Origin: Scylla paramamosain
Taxonomy: Eukaryota > Arthropoda > Malacostraca > Decapoda > Portunidae
Assembly: GCF_035594125.1 (NCBI RefSeq)
Contig: NC_087166.1
Span: forward strand, 17,203,766 to 17,267,765
Direction: 5' to 3'
DNA length: 64,000 bases
Shown: positions 1 through 13,290 of the stretch, piece after piece
How the letters are laid out: the number at the start of each line of letters is the position of its first letter
Position numbering within the stretch: position 1 is the stretch's first letter
Notes under the pieces: generated by a model
What the model saw: the letters and a program-made list of their open reading frames with translations, nothing else
Told to the model about the DNA's origin: nothing
The model's database searches: none
Program-made: the position numbers and the translations under genes

Positions 1-3000
1 CATTACCAAAAACGTGTACTTTGAGATTGTTTCATATTGTTAGGTGAAATTTTGCAAATGCAAAAAGCAATCTATATGAAAAAAAAAGAAAGAAAAAAAA
101 CATATCCAGAAGCATTTCTTTTGAATACTTATGAGCTTGTTAAGCACCAAAACGGTAAAAACCATGAAAAGTGCCCTGTGGGTGGAAAAAATGCAATATT
201 ACTAAAAACGTGTCTTTTGAGTGTTCTCAGCTACTTACGTATCAAAACGCTAAAACAAAAGCAAAACATCATTTAAGTAGAAATAATAACATTACAAAAA
301 AAAAAAAAAAGCATTTTGAGAAAGTTTAAGCTTGTTAGGTACTAAAACTCGAGAACTCTATATGAAGAATCAGAACATTACCAAAAACGTGTATTTCACA
401 TTGTTAGGTAAGAAAACGGCAAAATGTATGAAAACACATTATAGGAGGGTAAGGAAACGAGATATCAAAAAAAAAAAAAATTCTTTTGAATGTTTATAAG
501 CTTGCTAGTACCAAAATGGTAAAAAGCATGGAAAGCATCCTGCATGAGAAAACAAATTATTTCCAAAATTGTTTCTTTTCAGTGCTTTTGATCTACTTAC
601 GTACAAAAACGGAAAAAAAATACGCGTGGAAAACACCCTGAATGGAAAAAAAAACAATAAAAAAAAACAAGGTTTCGAGGTTTTTTTGAGCTTGTTACGT
701 AGAAAGAAAAAAAAAGAGAAAATTCATGGAAACGACCAACTATGGGAAAACGAAAAGACATTAGTTGAAACATGTATTGTAAGTGTTTTTGAGCTTCTTA
801 AGTACCAACACGATAAAAACGCATGAATAAAACTTTATATGGAGAAACAGAAAAACATTACCATAAACGTTTTTTGACCTTAGGTACCAAAATGCTATAA
901 TGCATGATTAGCTCTCTCTATACAGAAAAAAAAAAAGAACAACGATACCAAAAACGTGTATTTTGAGTCTATTTCAGATTGTTAAGTGCTAAACTGTATG
1001 CAAAGCACCCTATATGAGGAAAGAAAACGAAATTTCCAGAAACTTGTATTTTGATTTATTATAATCGTGCTAAACGTCTAAATGATCAATAAACAAAAAC
1101 CAAAAATAAAAACTTGGAAAACACCCTATATGGGAAAATAAAACAATATTCTAACAAAACAATATTCTAACCTACTTATGCACCAAAACACAAAAAAAGC
1201 ATGCAAAAATATTTTATGGAGAAACTTAATAACTTTTCCTAAAACGTACATTTTGAATGTTACGTACAAAAATGATAAAATGCATGCAAAGCAAGAAACG
1301 TGTATTATAAGAGCTTTTGAACTTCTTAGTTACCAAAATGGTAAAATGCATGATTAGCAATTTATATTAAGAACAACATTACAAAAAACGCGTATTTTGA
1401 GTATTTTCCCATTATCAAGTACCAAAACACCAAAATGCTTGCAAAGCCGACCATGTGAAGAAAAACAAACAACTTTGCAAAAAACGTGTGTTTTGATTGT
1501 TTTGATCTACTTACCAAAAAAAAAGGATACAAATCACACTTTATGGAGAAACGGAGTAACAATAAGAAAAACAATTATTTTTGAGTGTTTTTTTTTTCTT
1601 TTTCTGCTTCTTACGTACAACAACGCCAAAATGCATCCAAAGTATGAGAGGAAAGAAAAGACAACACGAAAAATGTGTATTAAGGGTGTTTTTGAGCCAC
1701 TTAGGTATCTAAACAAAGAAACGCATCAACATCTCTCCATATGAGGAAACACAACATCGTGACCAGAAACGTGTATTTTGAGTATATTTCACAGTTAGGT
1801 ATCAAAACCTTAAAATATATGCAAAGGACCTTATATGGGGAAAGGAAACGAGATTTTCAGAAACGTGTCTTTAGAGTGTTTTAGGCACCAAAGAGATAAA
1901 AAGAAAAAAAAAGCATGGAAAGCACCGAGTATGGTAAAGAAAAACCATATAACTAAAAACTTCTCTTTTTAGTGTTTTTGAGCTAGATATGTACCTAAAC
2001 GCTGAAAACCATGTAAAAAAAACATTCATGGAGAAACAACATAACTTACGAATAAAAAAAAAAAAAACGTGTATTTTGAGTTTTCTTTTTTTTTAGCTTA
2101 AGAAGAAAAATGCTTGGAAATCATGGAGAAACGAAACGACTTTCCAAAAAACATCTTTTGGGTGTTTTTAAGCACGAAAACGCTAAAAAGCATGGCTGTC
2201 ACCCTATATGAGAAAAGAAAACATTACCAAAAACGTGTCTTTTGATTGTTTTTCTGCTTCTTACCCACCAAAGCGCTAAATTGTATTTAAAAGACCTTTT
2301 ATGGTAAAACAGAATAACATTACCAAAAATAAGTTTTTTGAGTATTGTTGAGCTTTTTACATACAAAAACGTTAAAATGGATGGATAGGACCATATATGA
2401 GGTAACGATAGGACATTACGAGAGATGTGTATATTTTTTTTTCTTTTTAGCCTCTTAGGTACCAAAACCCTAAAACGCTTTAATAGCACATTACATAGAG
2501 GAACAGAACAGCATTACCAAAAACATGTATTTTATCTTTTTTTCTAATAATTAGGTACCAAAACGCCAAAATGCATGAAAAACCCAACATATGGAAAACA
2601 AAATTTACAGAAAAATGTGTTTTCAGTGTTTTTTTTTTTTTTGGTGCTTACGTAGTAGAACGCTAAAATATATCGAAAAAAAAAACTTTATGGAGAATAT
2701 GATTAACAGAAAAAGAATACCTAAAACAACTATTTTGACTGTTTTTATGCTTATTACGAACAAAAACGAAAAAAAAAAGATCTTTAAAATACCTTATATG
2801 AGAAAAAGAAAACACATTACGAGAAATGTTTATTATGGGTGTTTTTAACTTTTTTAGTTACGAAATCGATAAAAAGTATGAATACGACTCTATATGGAGA
2901 AACATATTATCATGTCTAAAAACGTGTATTTTGAATATATTTCACAGTTTGGTATCAAAATACCAAAATACGTGCAAAGCACTCTATATGGGGAAAGGAA

Positions 3001-6000
3001 ACGAGATTTCCAGAAACGTGTTTTTCGAGTGTTTATGTACGTTCTAGACACCAAAACAATGAAAAGCACGGAAAGCACTGTACATTGGAAAAGAAAACAG
3101 TTACATAAAACGTTACTTTTTAATGATTTTTTCAGCTATTTATGTACCAAAACTCTGAAAAGCATGTAAAAAAAACCTTTATGGAGAAACAGTATACCTT
3201 TACCAAAAACGTGTATTTTCATTATTTTTGTGAGAGTTACGTAGACAAATCACAAAATGCAATGGAAATTACTCTACATAGGGAAACGAAAAGACATTGC
3301 GAAAAACATGTATTGTCAGAGTTTTTGATCTTGAGTATCAAAACCCTAAAACGCATAAATATCGTTGTATATGGGAAACCAAAATAAAGTAAACTAAAAC
3401 ATGTATTTTGAGTGTTAACACATAACTAGGTGCCAAAACGCCAAAATCCATATAAAGTCTCCAATATTGCGAAATGAAACGACATTACCAGAAACGTGTC
3501 CTTCGAGTGTTTTGTGTATGCTGGGCACCAAAATGCTAAAAAGCATGGAAATCACTCTATGCGAAGACAAAACATTACAATGAAAAATAAAAAACGTAAA
3601 AAAAAAAACATAACATAAGAAACGACTATTTTCAGTGTGTTTCACATTGTTAGGTGTAAAAACGCCAAGATGCAGGTAAAGTACCTTATATGACTAAAAG
3701 AATTGACTTTTCTAGATACGTGTCTTTTCAGTGTTTATGAGCGTGTTGAGAACCAAAATGTTGAAAAGAAAGGAAAGCACCCTATATAGGAAAACAAAAT
3801 AATTTTACAAAGAACCTGCCATTAAAGTTTTTTTTTTTTTTTTTAAGTTACATACCAAACTGCTGAAACACATGCAAAACATTGTTTATGGAGAAAGAGA
3901 ATAACATTACTAAAACAAGTATTTTGGGTGTTTTGAACTTCTTACATAAACTAACACCAAAATCCATGAAAATTGACTCTCACACGGTCATAAACATCAC
4001 TGGAAACGAAAGATCATTACCATAAACGTGCATTATGAGTGTTTTTAACGTCTTTGGTACCAAAATGCTAAAAGTAATGAATAGCACTCTATATGGAGAA
4101 ACAGAAGAACATTATGAAAAGCATATATTGTGTGCGTTTTGCACATTGTTAGGTGCCAAAATGCCAAAATGGATGCAAACCAGATATGAGGAAAGGAAAA
4201 GAGATTCCAGAAACGTGTCTTTGAGTGTTTATGACCGTGTGAGAGTCAAAAAAGGTAAAAAGAAGTAAGGCACTCTATATACAAAAAAACATAATATTAT
4301 AAAAGTTCGTCTCTTTTCAGTGTTTTTAGTTATTTACGTTATCTAATATGAAATAACGAAAGGAAATTACGATAACATTGTACTGTGAGTGCTTTTGAGC
4401 TTATTACGTTCCAAAACGCAAAAAAACACTTCAGTAGCACTGTATCTGGAGAAACAGAACATAACCTAAATAGTTATTTTTTTTTTTATTGTTAAGTAGC
4501 AAACAGCTAAGATGCATGAAACGACATTTCAAAAAATATGTCCTTGGAATGTGTATGAATATGATATGTACCAAAGCGCTAAAATGCAGGAAAATCACCC
4601 AGTAAGGGAATACCATACAGCATTATATATATAAAAAAAAAGTATCCTTTGAGTGTTTTTAGCTTCTTACGTACCAAAACGCTAAAATGTGTGCAAAACA
4701 CACTTTTTGGAGAAAGAATAGCATTACCATTAGCAATATTTTTTTAGCTTGTTACATATAAAAAGGACAAAATGCATGGAAAGAACCCTATTTAAGGTAA
4801 TGAAAGAACATTACTAGAAATACGTACTATGATTCCTTTGGATCATCTTAGGTAATAAAACGCTAAAACGCATGGATAGCATTCTTTCTCGGAAAGAGAA
4901 CATTATCAAAAACCTATATTTTGAGGAAAATTTCACATTGTTAGTTGTGCCAGAATGCATAGAAAGCACCCTCAATTGTCAACTAAAATTTAATTTACAG
5001 AAACGACTTTTGAACGCACGAGAATATGGAAAACATTGTATCTGGAAAAAAAAAAAAACATCTTTTGAGATTTTTTTTTTTTTAGCTATTTACTTACCGA
5101 AACGCTAAGACACTTGTAAAACAGCTTTTTATGAAGAAACAATAACTTTAACAAAAACATCCATTTCAGTGTTTTCATCTTATTACGTACAAAACTGCAA
5201 ATATGTATAGAAAGTACACTACATCGAGAAACTAAAGAACATTACGAGAGACGTGTATTTTGAGTGTTTTTGAGCTTTTTACGTTCCTGAACGCTAAAAC
5301 GCATGAATAGCACTCCATATGGAAAGACAATAGCAATACAAAAAATGTGTATTTTGTGTTTTTTTCAGACGGTTAGATAACAAAACGCCAAAATGCATGC
5401 AAAGCAACCTCTACGATGAAATAAAACCACATTGCAGGAAACGTATCTTATGAGTGTTTTTGTGCATGCTTGACAACAAAATGCTAAAATGTATCGAAAA
5501 ACCCCGACATGGGAAAACAGAATAACATTACCAAAAACGTTCCTTTTGTGTGTTTTGAGGTACCTGACAAAACGCTAAAACGCATGCGAAACTCTCTTTA
5601 CCGAGTTACTGAGTAACATTATCAAAAACGAGTATTTTGAGTGTTTTTCAGCTTGTTACGTACATAAACGCCAAAAAGCATGCAAAGTAACCTACATACG
5701 AAAACGAAAGGAAATTACGAAAAACGTGTTTTATGAGTGTTTTTGAGCTTAGGTACCCAAAGGCAAAAAAGCGCTGAATAACACTCTATATGGAGAAACA
5801 ACAATATTACCAAAAACGTGTATTTCGAATGTTTTTTTTACATTAAGTACCAAAATGCAATATGCCCTATATGGGAAAAAGAAACGACATTGAAAGAAAG
5901 GTATCTTTTGAGCATTTCTGTGCATGTTAGATAACAAAACACTAAAAAAAAAAGTAGGAAAGCACTCTATATGGGAAAAACAAAACGAGTCCAGTTTTTT

Positions 6001-7556
6001 TTTTCTTCTGCTACATACGTACCAAAATGGTAAAACGCACACAAAACACTTTTCATGGATACAGTAACATTACCAAAAACGAGCATTTTCAGTGTTTTGT
6101 CTGTCGCATGAACACAACACTATATGGAGAAAGAGAACAACTTACCAAAATCGTGTATTTTTAGTATTTTGCACAATGTTAAGTACAAAAAATCCAAAAT
6201 ACATTCGAATCCAATGCAAATATGGGAAAACGAAACGGAATTACAAGGAACGTTTCATTTAAGGGTTTTTAAGCCTGATAGACACCAAACACTACACAGC
6301 ATGGAAAACACCCTATATGGGAACACTAAACAACAAGTCGAAAAATGTGTTTTATTAGGGTTTTTCAATTTCATACGTACCAAAACGCTGAAACGCATGC
6401 AAAAACACCTTTTATGAAGAGAGAATAACATTATAAAAAAAAAGTATTTTGACTGGTTTTGAACTTATTACGTAGATAATATACGCTATATGGAGAAACG
6501 AAAAGGCATTTCGAGAAACGTGTATTATGTGTTTTTGAGCGGTAATACCACTATATATGGTGAAACAAAACACCATTAGCAAAAATATGATATTTTAGTG
6601 TTTTTCACATTGTTAGATACTAAAACGCAAAAAAAATGCATGGAAAGACCCTTATATGGGGAAAGAAAACAACATTGCAAGAATCGTCTGTCTTGAGTGT
6701 ATTTGTGCATAATAGGCATGAAAACGTTAAAAAGCATGGAAAGCACTCAATGTGGTTATGAAAAACAATATTATCCAAAACGTGTCTTTTCAGTGTTTTT
6801 TTTTCAGCTTGTTACGTAGCAAAATTCCGAAAAGCATTAAAAACACCCTTACTGGAAAATCAAAATAATATTACCAAAACCAAAACTATTTTTTTTTTTT
6901 TGAGCTTGTTACATAGAAAAACGCAAAAGTGCATAAAGATTAACTTATATGGGGAAACGATTATTACGAGATATTACGAGAAACGTGTAGTGCGAGTATT
7001 TATGAGCTTCTTGGGTACCAAAACGCGAAAAAGCATTAAAGGCACTCATTATAGAGAAGGAAAACAACATTATGAAAAAAAAGGACATTTTTAAAATATG
7101 ACATATTGTTAGGTACCAAAACGCCAAAATGCATGTAAAGCACCCAAAATGAGAAAGGAATCGAGATTTGCAGAACTGTGTATTTTGAGTGTTTATGAGC
7201 GTTTTAGGCACCAAAACGCTAAAAAGCTTGAGAATATTTCACATTGTTAGGTACCAAAGCGTCAAAATGCTTCGAAATTACCCTATATCATGAAACAAAA
7301 TGATATCAGAAATGCATATTATAAGTGTTTTTAATATTCTTAGGTACCTAAATGCTAAAACGTGTGAATACCATTCAATATAAAGAAACAAAACAACATT
7401 ACGAAAAACTTGTATTTTGACTTTTTTTTTATATATATTATTAGGTAACAAAACGACAAAATGCATGTAAAGCACTCTATGTGGGAAATGAAATAGCATT
7501 ACCAGAAAAGTGTGGAACCTATTCAGGAATAAAAATCAACATTAACAAAACATTTT

Positions 7557-7576
7557 TGTGTGTGTGTGTGTGTGTG
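7557..7576. repeat. (GT)n microsatellite
   Basis: Ten GT units inside a satellite monomer. The paralogous position in the second copy (about 47089-47102) carries a shorter GT run, so the tract was present before the duplication and has changed length since. Confidence 0.9.
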
Positions 7577-8563
7577 TTTTAATGTTTCTTTTATAGTAAA
7601 ATACTCAAATGCCTGCAAAATACCCTTCATGGACAAATATAATAACATTGCCAAAATCGTGAATTTTGAATGTTATTGAACTTCTTACGTATAAAAACAC
7701 CAAAAGGCATGCGAAATAATTTTACTAGAAACGTGTATAATGATTGTTTTTGAGCTTTTCAGGTAAGAAAACGCTAAAACAAGTGAACAGTACTTTATAT
7801 GGAAAAAGATAATAATAATACCAAAAACGTGAGTTTTAAGTGTTTTTCATGTTGTTAGGTAACAAAACGCCAAAATGCATGCAAAGCACACATTTGAAAG
7901 GAACAACGTTACCAAAAACGTGTATCAAAACGCGAAAATGCGTTTTGGAAAAAAAAATATATATTACGAAAAACTCATATTTTGCGTCTTTTTGAGCTTC
8001 TTAGGTATCAAAACGTTAAAAGCATGCAAACCACCCTATGTGAGCGAACAGAATAATAATATCGAAAATGTGTATTTTGAGTAATTTTGAGCTTGCTATG
8101 TACAAAAATATGGAACGAGACGTGATTACCAGAAACGTTTATTATGAGTGTTATTGACCATAGGTAAAAAAAAAAAAAAAAAAAAAACGTGTGAATAACA
8201 CTTTATATGTAGAAACCGAACAATACTATGAAAAACTTCTTTTTTGTGTGTGTGCTTTTCACATAGGTACCAAAACTCCAAAATGCATGGAAAGATCTTT
8301 CAATGGGGAAACGAAACGACATTCCAGAAACCTGCTTATTTTACTGTTTTTCATCGTTTTAGGCATAAAAACGGTAAAAAAAGTATATAAATAACCAAAA
8401 ACATGTCTTTTGAGTGTCTAAAAAATAAAACGTGCATTTTGAGCGTTTTTTAGCTTCTTACGCAAGCTCTATGCAATGCAAAAAAAAAAACTCATGCAAG
8501 CACCATTTATGTAGAAATTTAATAACATTTCCAAAAACGTTTTTTGAGATTTATACGTACGAA

Positions 8564-8598
8564 ACGATATTACAATGATATTACAATGATATTACAAG
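8564..8598 (+). repeat. 12-bp minisatellite within the satellite
   Basis: Three tandem copies of a CGATATTACAAT-like 12-mer. The same short repeat is found in reverse complement at about 12401-12435 and again on the + strand at 48545-48609. It is a good marker that these three places are paralogous copies of the same satellite stretch. Confidence 0.85.
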
Positions 8599-10591
8599 TG
8601 TTTTTCAGCTACTTAGGTACAAAACGTTAAAACGATTGAAGAGCACTTTACATGGAGAAAAAGGAAAAAAAAAAAATTGCTAAAAATGTCTATTTTGATT
8701 GTTTTTATATTGGCAGGTGCGAAATCGGCAAATTCATGGAAAGTACATTGTATGGGGACACGAAAGGATATTACCAAAAAAGTGTATTGTGTTTTGAGCT
8801 TCTAAACTACCAGAACTCTAATATGCGTTAATACATCGCTATATGGAGGAACAAAAACATTACCAAGAAGTTTTCGTTAAAGAATGTTAGGTCCCAAAGA
8901 GCCAAAATGCATGCAAAGTACTCTATATGGGGAAAAGAAATGACAATACCAGAAAAAAAATGCCTTTTCGGTATTTTTTGTCTGTTACGCACCAAAATAA
9001 TAATGCATGGAAAACACTCTATACTGGAACACAAAAACATTACAAAAGCGTGTCTTTAGAGTGTTTTTATGTTTTCATCTTTTTGTACCTTATCGCTAAG
9101 ACGCATGAAAAAATCCTTTGTGGAGAAATAGTATAAAATTACCCAAAAAAATGTATTTTGAGTGTTTTTAGCTTGTTAGCTACATAAAACGGAAAAAAGT
9201 ATGCAAAGTACCTCATATCGTGAAATGAATCTTTATCAACGGAAATGTGTATTGTAACTGTTTTTGACCTTCTTAGGTAACAAAATGCTAAAACACGTGA
9301 ATAGCACTCTATATGCAGAAACTGAATAATATTAACACAAACGTGTGTTTTGTTTTTTTTTCATAATAGATACCGAACACAAAAATGTATATAAAGAACT
9401 TCATATGGGGAAGCGAATCGACAATCACTAAAAATATACGTTTGTCTTGTATTCTAATAAAGAGTACTTTCCAAGCGTTTTAGTGTTTTGAAGCCTAAAA
9501 AGAAGAAAAACGCTAAAAAGAGGCACATTTCTATTAATGTCATTTCGTTTCCTTATATTAATCATATATTTTGCCGTTTTGGTACTTAAGAATGTAAAAA
9601 GTAAAAACTCTCAAAGGACACGTTTTTTTTTTTTTTTTTAATGGTTTTGTTTTTCCAGACGCTTTTTAGCGTTTTGCTACGTAAGAATAGAATAAAAAAA
9701 AACATAATACCCGTATTTTTTATAATAGTTTTTTTTTTTTTTCATCATCTAGGGTACTTTGCATGAATTTCGCCGTTTCTCTACCTAAGAAGCTCAAAAA
9801 AATATTTAAAATACACATTTTTGGTAATCCTTTTTTGTCTCTCCGTAAGGTGTGTTTTTCACGCGTTTTAGCATTATGGTACGTTAGAAGCTCCTAAAAG
9901 ACACTTTATTGGTAATATAATTTTGTATTCTAATATAGGGTGCTTTACATGCAGTTTAGCGTTTTGGTGTCTAAATCGCTCAAAAACACTGAAAACACAC
10001 GGCTTGGGTATTATCGTTTCCTTACCCCATATATAGTACATGCATGCATTTTGGCATTTTGTTATCTAAAAATATGAAAAACACTCAAAATACACGTTTT
10101 TGGTATGTTGTTCTGTTTCTTCATATAGAATGCTATTTACTTTAGTAACTAATAATATGGAAAACTCTCAGAATACAGGTTTGATATATATTTTTTTTTA
10201 TTACATGCATTTTGACGTTTCTCTATCTAACAAGCTCAAAAATACTCAAAAACACATTTTTGTTGAGATTATTCAATTTCTCCATAAAGGGTGTTTTACA
10301 TACGTTTTAGCGTTTTGGTACATAAGCTCAAAAACACTCAAAAGATACGTTTCATTAATGTTTTATATTCCAATAAAGGTTGCTTTCTAATCTTTTTAGC
10401 GTTTTCGTTTCTAACATGCTCGAAAACACTCAATAGACACGTTTCTGGTAATGCCATTTCGTTTCCCAATATAGAGAGCTTTGCATGCATTTTGGCGTTT
10501 TGGTAATCAACGATGTGAAAAAATAAAAATCTACATTTTGGTGATGTTGTCTTACTCTATATAAAGTGCTCTTCACGCGTTTTAAAGTTCT

Positions 10592-10870
10592 GGTACCTAA
10601 GAAGCTAGATTAAAAGGACTCATCATACACGTTTCTCGTAATGTCGCTCCAATTCCATATATATAGAATTCTTCGTAAGCATTTTAGCGTTTTGGAACCT
10701 ATATGTAAAAAAAAAAAACGTTTATTTTATCAAAGTTTTGGTACCTAAGAAGCTAGATTAAAAGGACTCATCATACACGTTTCTCGTAATGTCGCTCCGA
10801 TTCCTTATATAGAGTTCTTCCTAAGCATTTTAGCGTTTTGGAACCTATATGAAAAAAATACACGTTTATT
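10592..10870 (-). repeat. Recent local tandem duplication, ~148-bp unit
   Basis: The segment starting GGTACCTAAGAAGCTAGATT at 10592 is repeated from 10740 with only a few differences. The unit is about 1.5 satellite monomers long, so the duplication is out of register with the 96-bp period. The two halves are far more alike than neighbouring monomers, which implies a recent event. Confidence 0.9.
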
Positions 10871-12400
10871 TTTTGTTTATTGTTTTGTTTTTCATTATAT
10901 AATGCTCTTAACGCGTTATTGCATTTTGTTACCTCATTCTACACGTTGCTGCATCATTTGCATGCATTTTGGCGTTTTGGTACATAACAAAGTGAAAAAC
11001 ACTAAAAATAAACGCTTTTAGTAATGTTGTTCTGTTTCTCCATGTAGAGTGCTATTCACGCGTTTAAAAGTTTTAGTATCTAAAAATCTGAAAAAAACAT
11101 TGTTCTGAAAAAAAAAAAAAAAACATGTTTCTTGTAATGTACTTTCCTTTCCCCATATAGGATGTTTTGCATCCATTTTGTCGTTCCCGTACTTAACAAT
11201 GTGAAAAGCTCCCAAAACAAAGTTTTTTTGGTAATGTTATTCTGTTTCTGTTTTATTTCTGTACTATTCATGCGTTTTAGCGTTTTGGTACTTAAGAAGC
11301 TCATGAACACATGTGTTCATACACGTTTCTTGTAATTTCTTTTCATTTCTGAAATATGGTACTTTCCATGAAATTTGTCATTTTTGTACGTAAGAAGCTC
11401 AAAACATTGAAAATACACGCTTTCGGTAATATTATTTTGTTTTCCCGTGAATAGTATTTTGTATGCCTTTTAGCCTCTTGGTACGTAATAAGTTCTTAAA
11501 CACAAACCACATAAAACACGCATTTTGTATTCCAATATAGGGAACTTTATATGTATATTAGCGTTTTCGTGCCTAAAACTCAAAATCACTGAAAAGACAC
11601 CTATATGATAATGTCGTTTCGTTTCCCCATATGAAGTTCTATGAATACATTTCAGCGTTTGGTACCTAACATTGTGAAAAATAATCAAAACACACGTTCT
11701 ATTAATGTTTTTCAATTTCTGCATATGGAGTGCTATTCACGCTATTTAGCATTTTGTTAGCTAAGAAGCTCAAAAACAGTTACAATACACTTTTCGGTCA
11801 ATAAAAATTTGTTGAAAGATATGAGGCACTTTGCTTACATTTTCCCGTTTCCGTAGGTAACAAGCTTAAAAACACTGAAAATACACATTTTTGGTAATGT
11901 TATTCTGTTTCTCCACAGATAATGTTTCCATGCGTTTTAGCGTTTAGGTACATAAAAATAAAAAATACCGATAAGACACGCTTTTTTCTAATGTGTTATT
12001 GTATTCCAATATAGAGTGATTTCCATACATTTTATTGTGTTCGTGCCTAAGAAGTTAAAAAAAAAAAAAAATTAAAGACATTTTTCTAGTAATGTCGTTT
12101 ATACAGTGCTTTACATGCATTTTGGGGTTTTGGTACCTAAGATCGTAAAAAAAATTTTGTTCCTCCATATAGCGTGATATTGGCGCATTTTAGAGTTTTG
12201 GTAATTGAAAAGCTCAAAAAGACAATACACGTTTCTCGTTATATCCTTTCGTTTCTCCATATAGGGTGCTTTCATTGCATTTTGGCGATCTGGTACGTAA
12301 CATTATAAAAGCACTCAAAATATAAATTTTTAGGAATATTGTTCTGTTTCTGCATGTAAAGTGCTCTTCAAGCTTTTTGTATATAAGAAGTTCAGAAACA

Positions 12401-12435
12401 CTTGTAATATCGTTGTAATATCGTTGTAATATCGT
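12401..12435 (-). repeat. 12-bp minisatellite, inverted paralogue
   Basis: Reverse complement of the CGATATTACAAT-type minisatellite at 8564-8598. The flanking monomers also match in reverse: the ATAAATGGTGCTTCC stretch just after it mirrors the CAAGCACCATTTAT stretch just before the block A copy. Confidence 0.85.
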
Positions 12436-13164
12436 TTTATACGTAAAAAAAGAAAAAAAAAACAATAAAAAAACACGTTCTTTGGTAATGTTATTCTGTT
12501 TCTTGATAAATGGTGCTTCCATGCATTTTTTGTGTTTTCGTACGTAAAAAGCTCAAAAACACTCAAAAGACATGTTTTTTTTTTTCTTTAAAAACACTCA
12601 AAATACATGTTTTTGGGTTATTTCCATACATTTTAGCGTTTTGATGCCTAAAACGATTAAAAACACTAAGAAGGCAAGTTGTCGTTTCCTTTCCCCATAC
12701 AAAGTTCTTTATATGCATTTTGACGTTTTGTGAAAAAGAAAAAAGTACGTTTTTGATAATGTTGTTCTTTTTAAACATATAGAGTATTATTCACGCGTTT
12801 TAATGGTTTGTTGCCTATGGTTAATAACACTAATAATAAACGTTTCTGGTAACTAAGTTGTGTTTCATCATATCAGGTATTGCTTTCATTTTCCTATTTT
12901 TGTACTTTAGTTCAAAATTACTCAAAAAATGCAATTTTTTGGTGATGTTATAATGTTTGTCCATATGGGGTGTTTTGCATGTTTTTAACGTTTTGATACT
13001 TAAGAAACTCAAAAAGGCTGAAAATACGCGTTTTTTGTAATGCTATGTTTGTCTTTTCTTTTTTTCTTCATATAGAGTGTTATTCAGGCGTTTTTGCCTT
13101 TTTTTTTGTAACCAGGAAGCTCAAAAACAATTAAATAAAAGGTTTCGAGAGGTATTATTTTATG

Positions 13165-13290
<126 letters not shown>

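Larger units (their letters stand above)
1..9430 (+). repeat. 96-bp satellite array, + orientation (block A)
   Basis: Degenerate tandem copies of a ~96-bp AT-rich monomer. Each carries, in order, an ACCAAAAACGTGT-like box, a GAGTGTTTTTGAGC-like box, GGTACCAAAACG or ACGTACAAAAACG, a GCATG box, a CTATATGG box and GAAACAGAA or GGAAACGAAA. Monomers differ by point changes and A/T-run indels. Bases 1-5840 are paralogous to 30671-38451, and bases 1208-9430 to 38611-49604. I see no real gene, RNA or transposon inside; short open frames here follow the repeat. Minor internal items are a (GT)n run at 7557-7576 and a 12-bp minisatellite at 8564-8598. Relative to the paralogue near 47480-47900 this block lacks about 400 bp near 7930. 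Confidence 0.93.
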
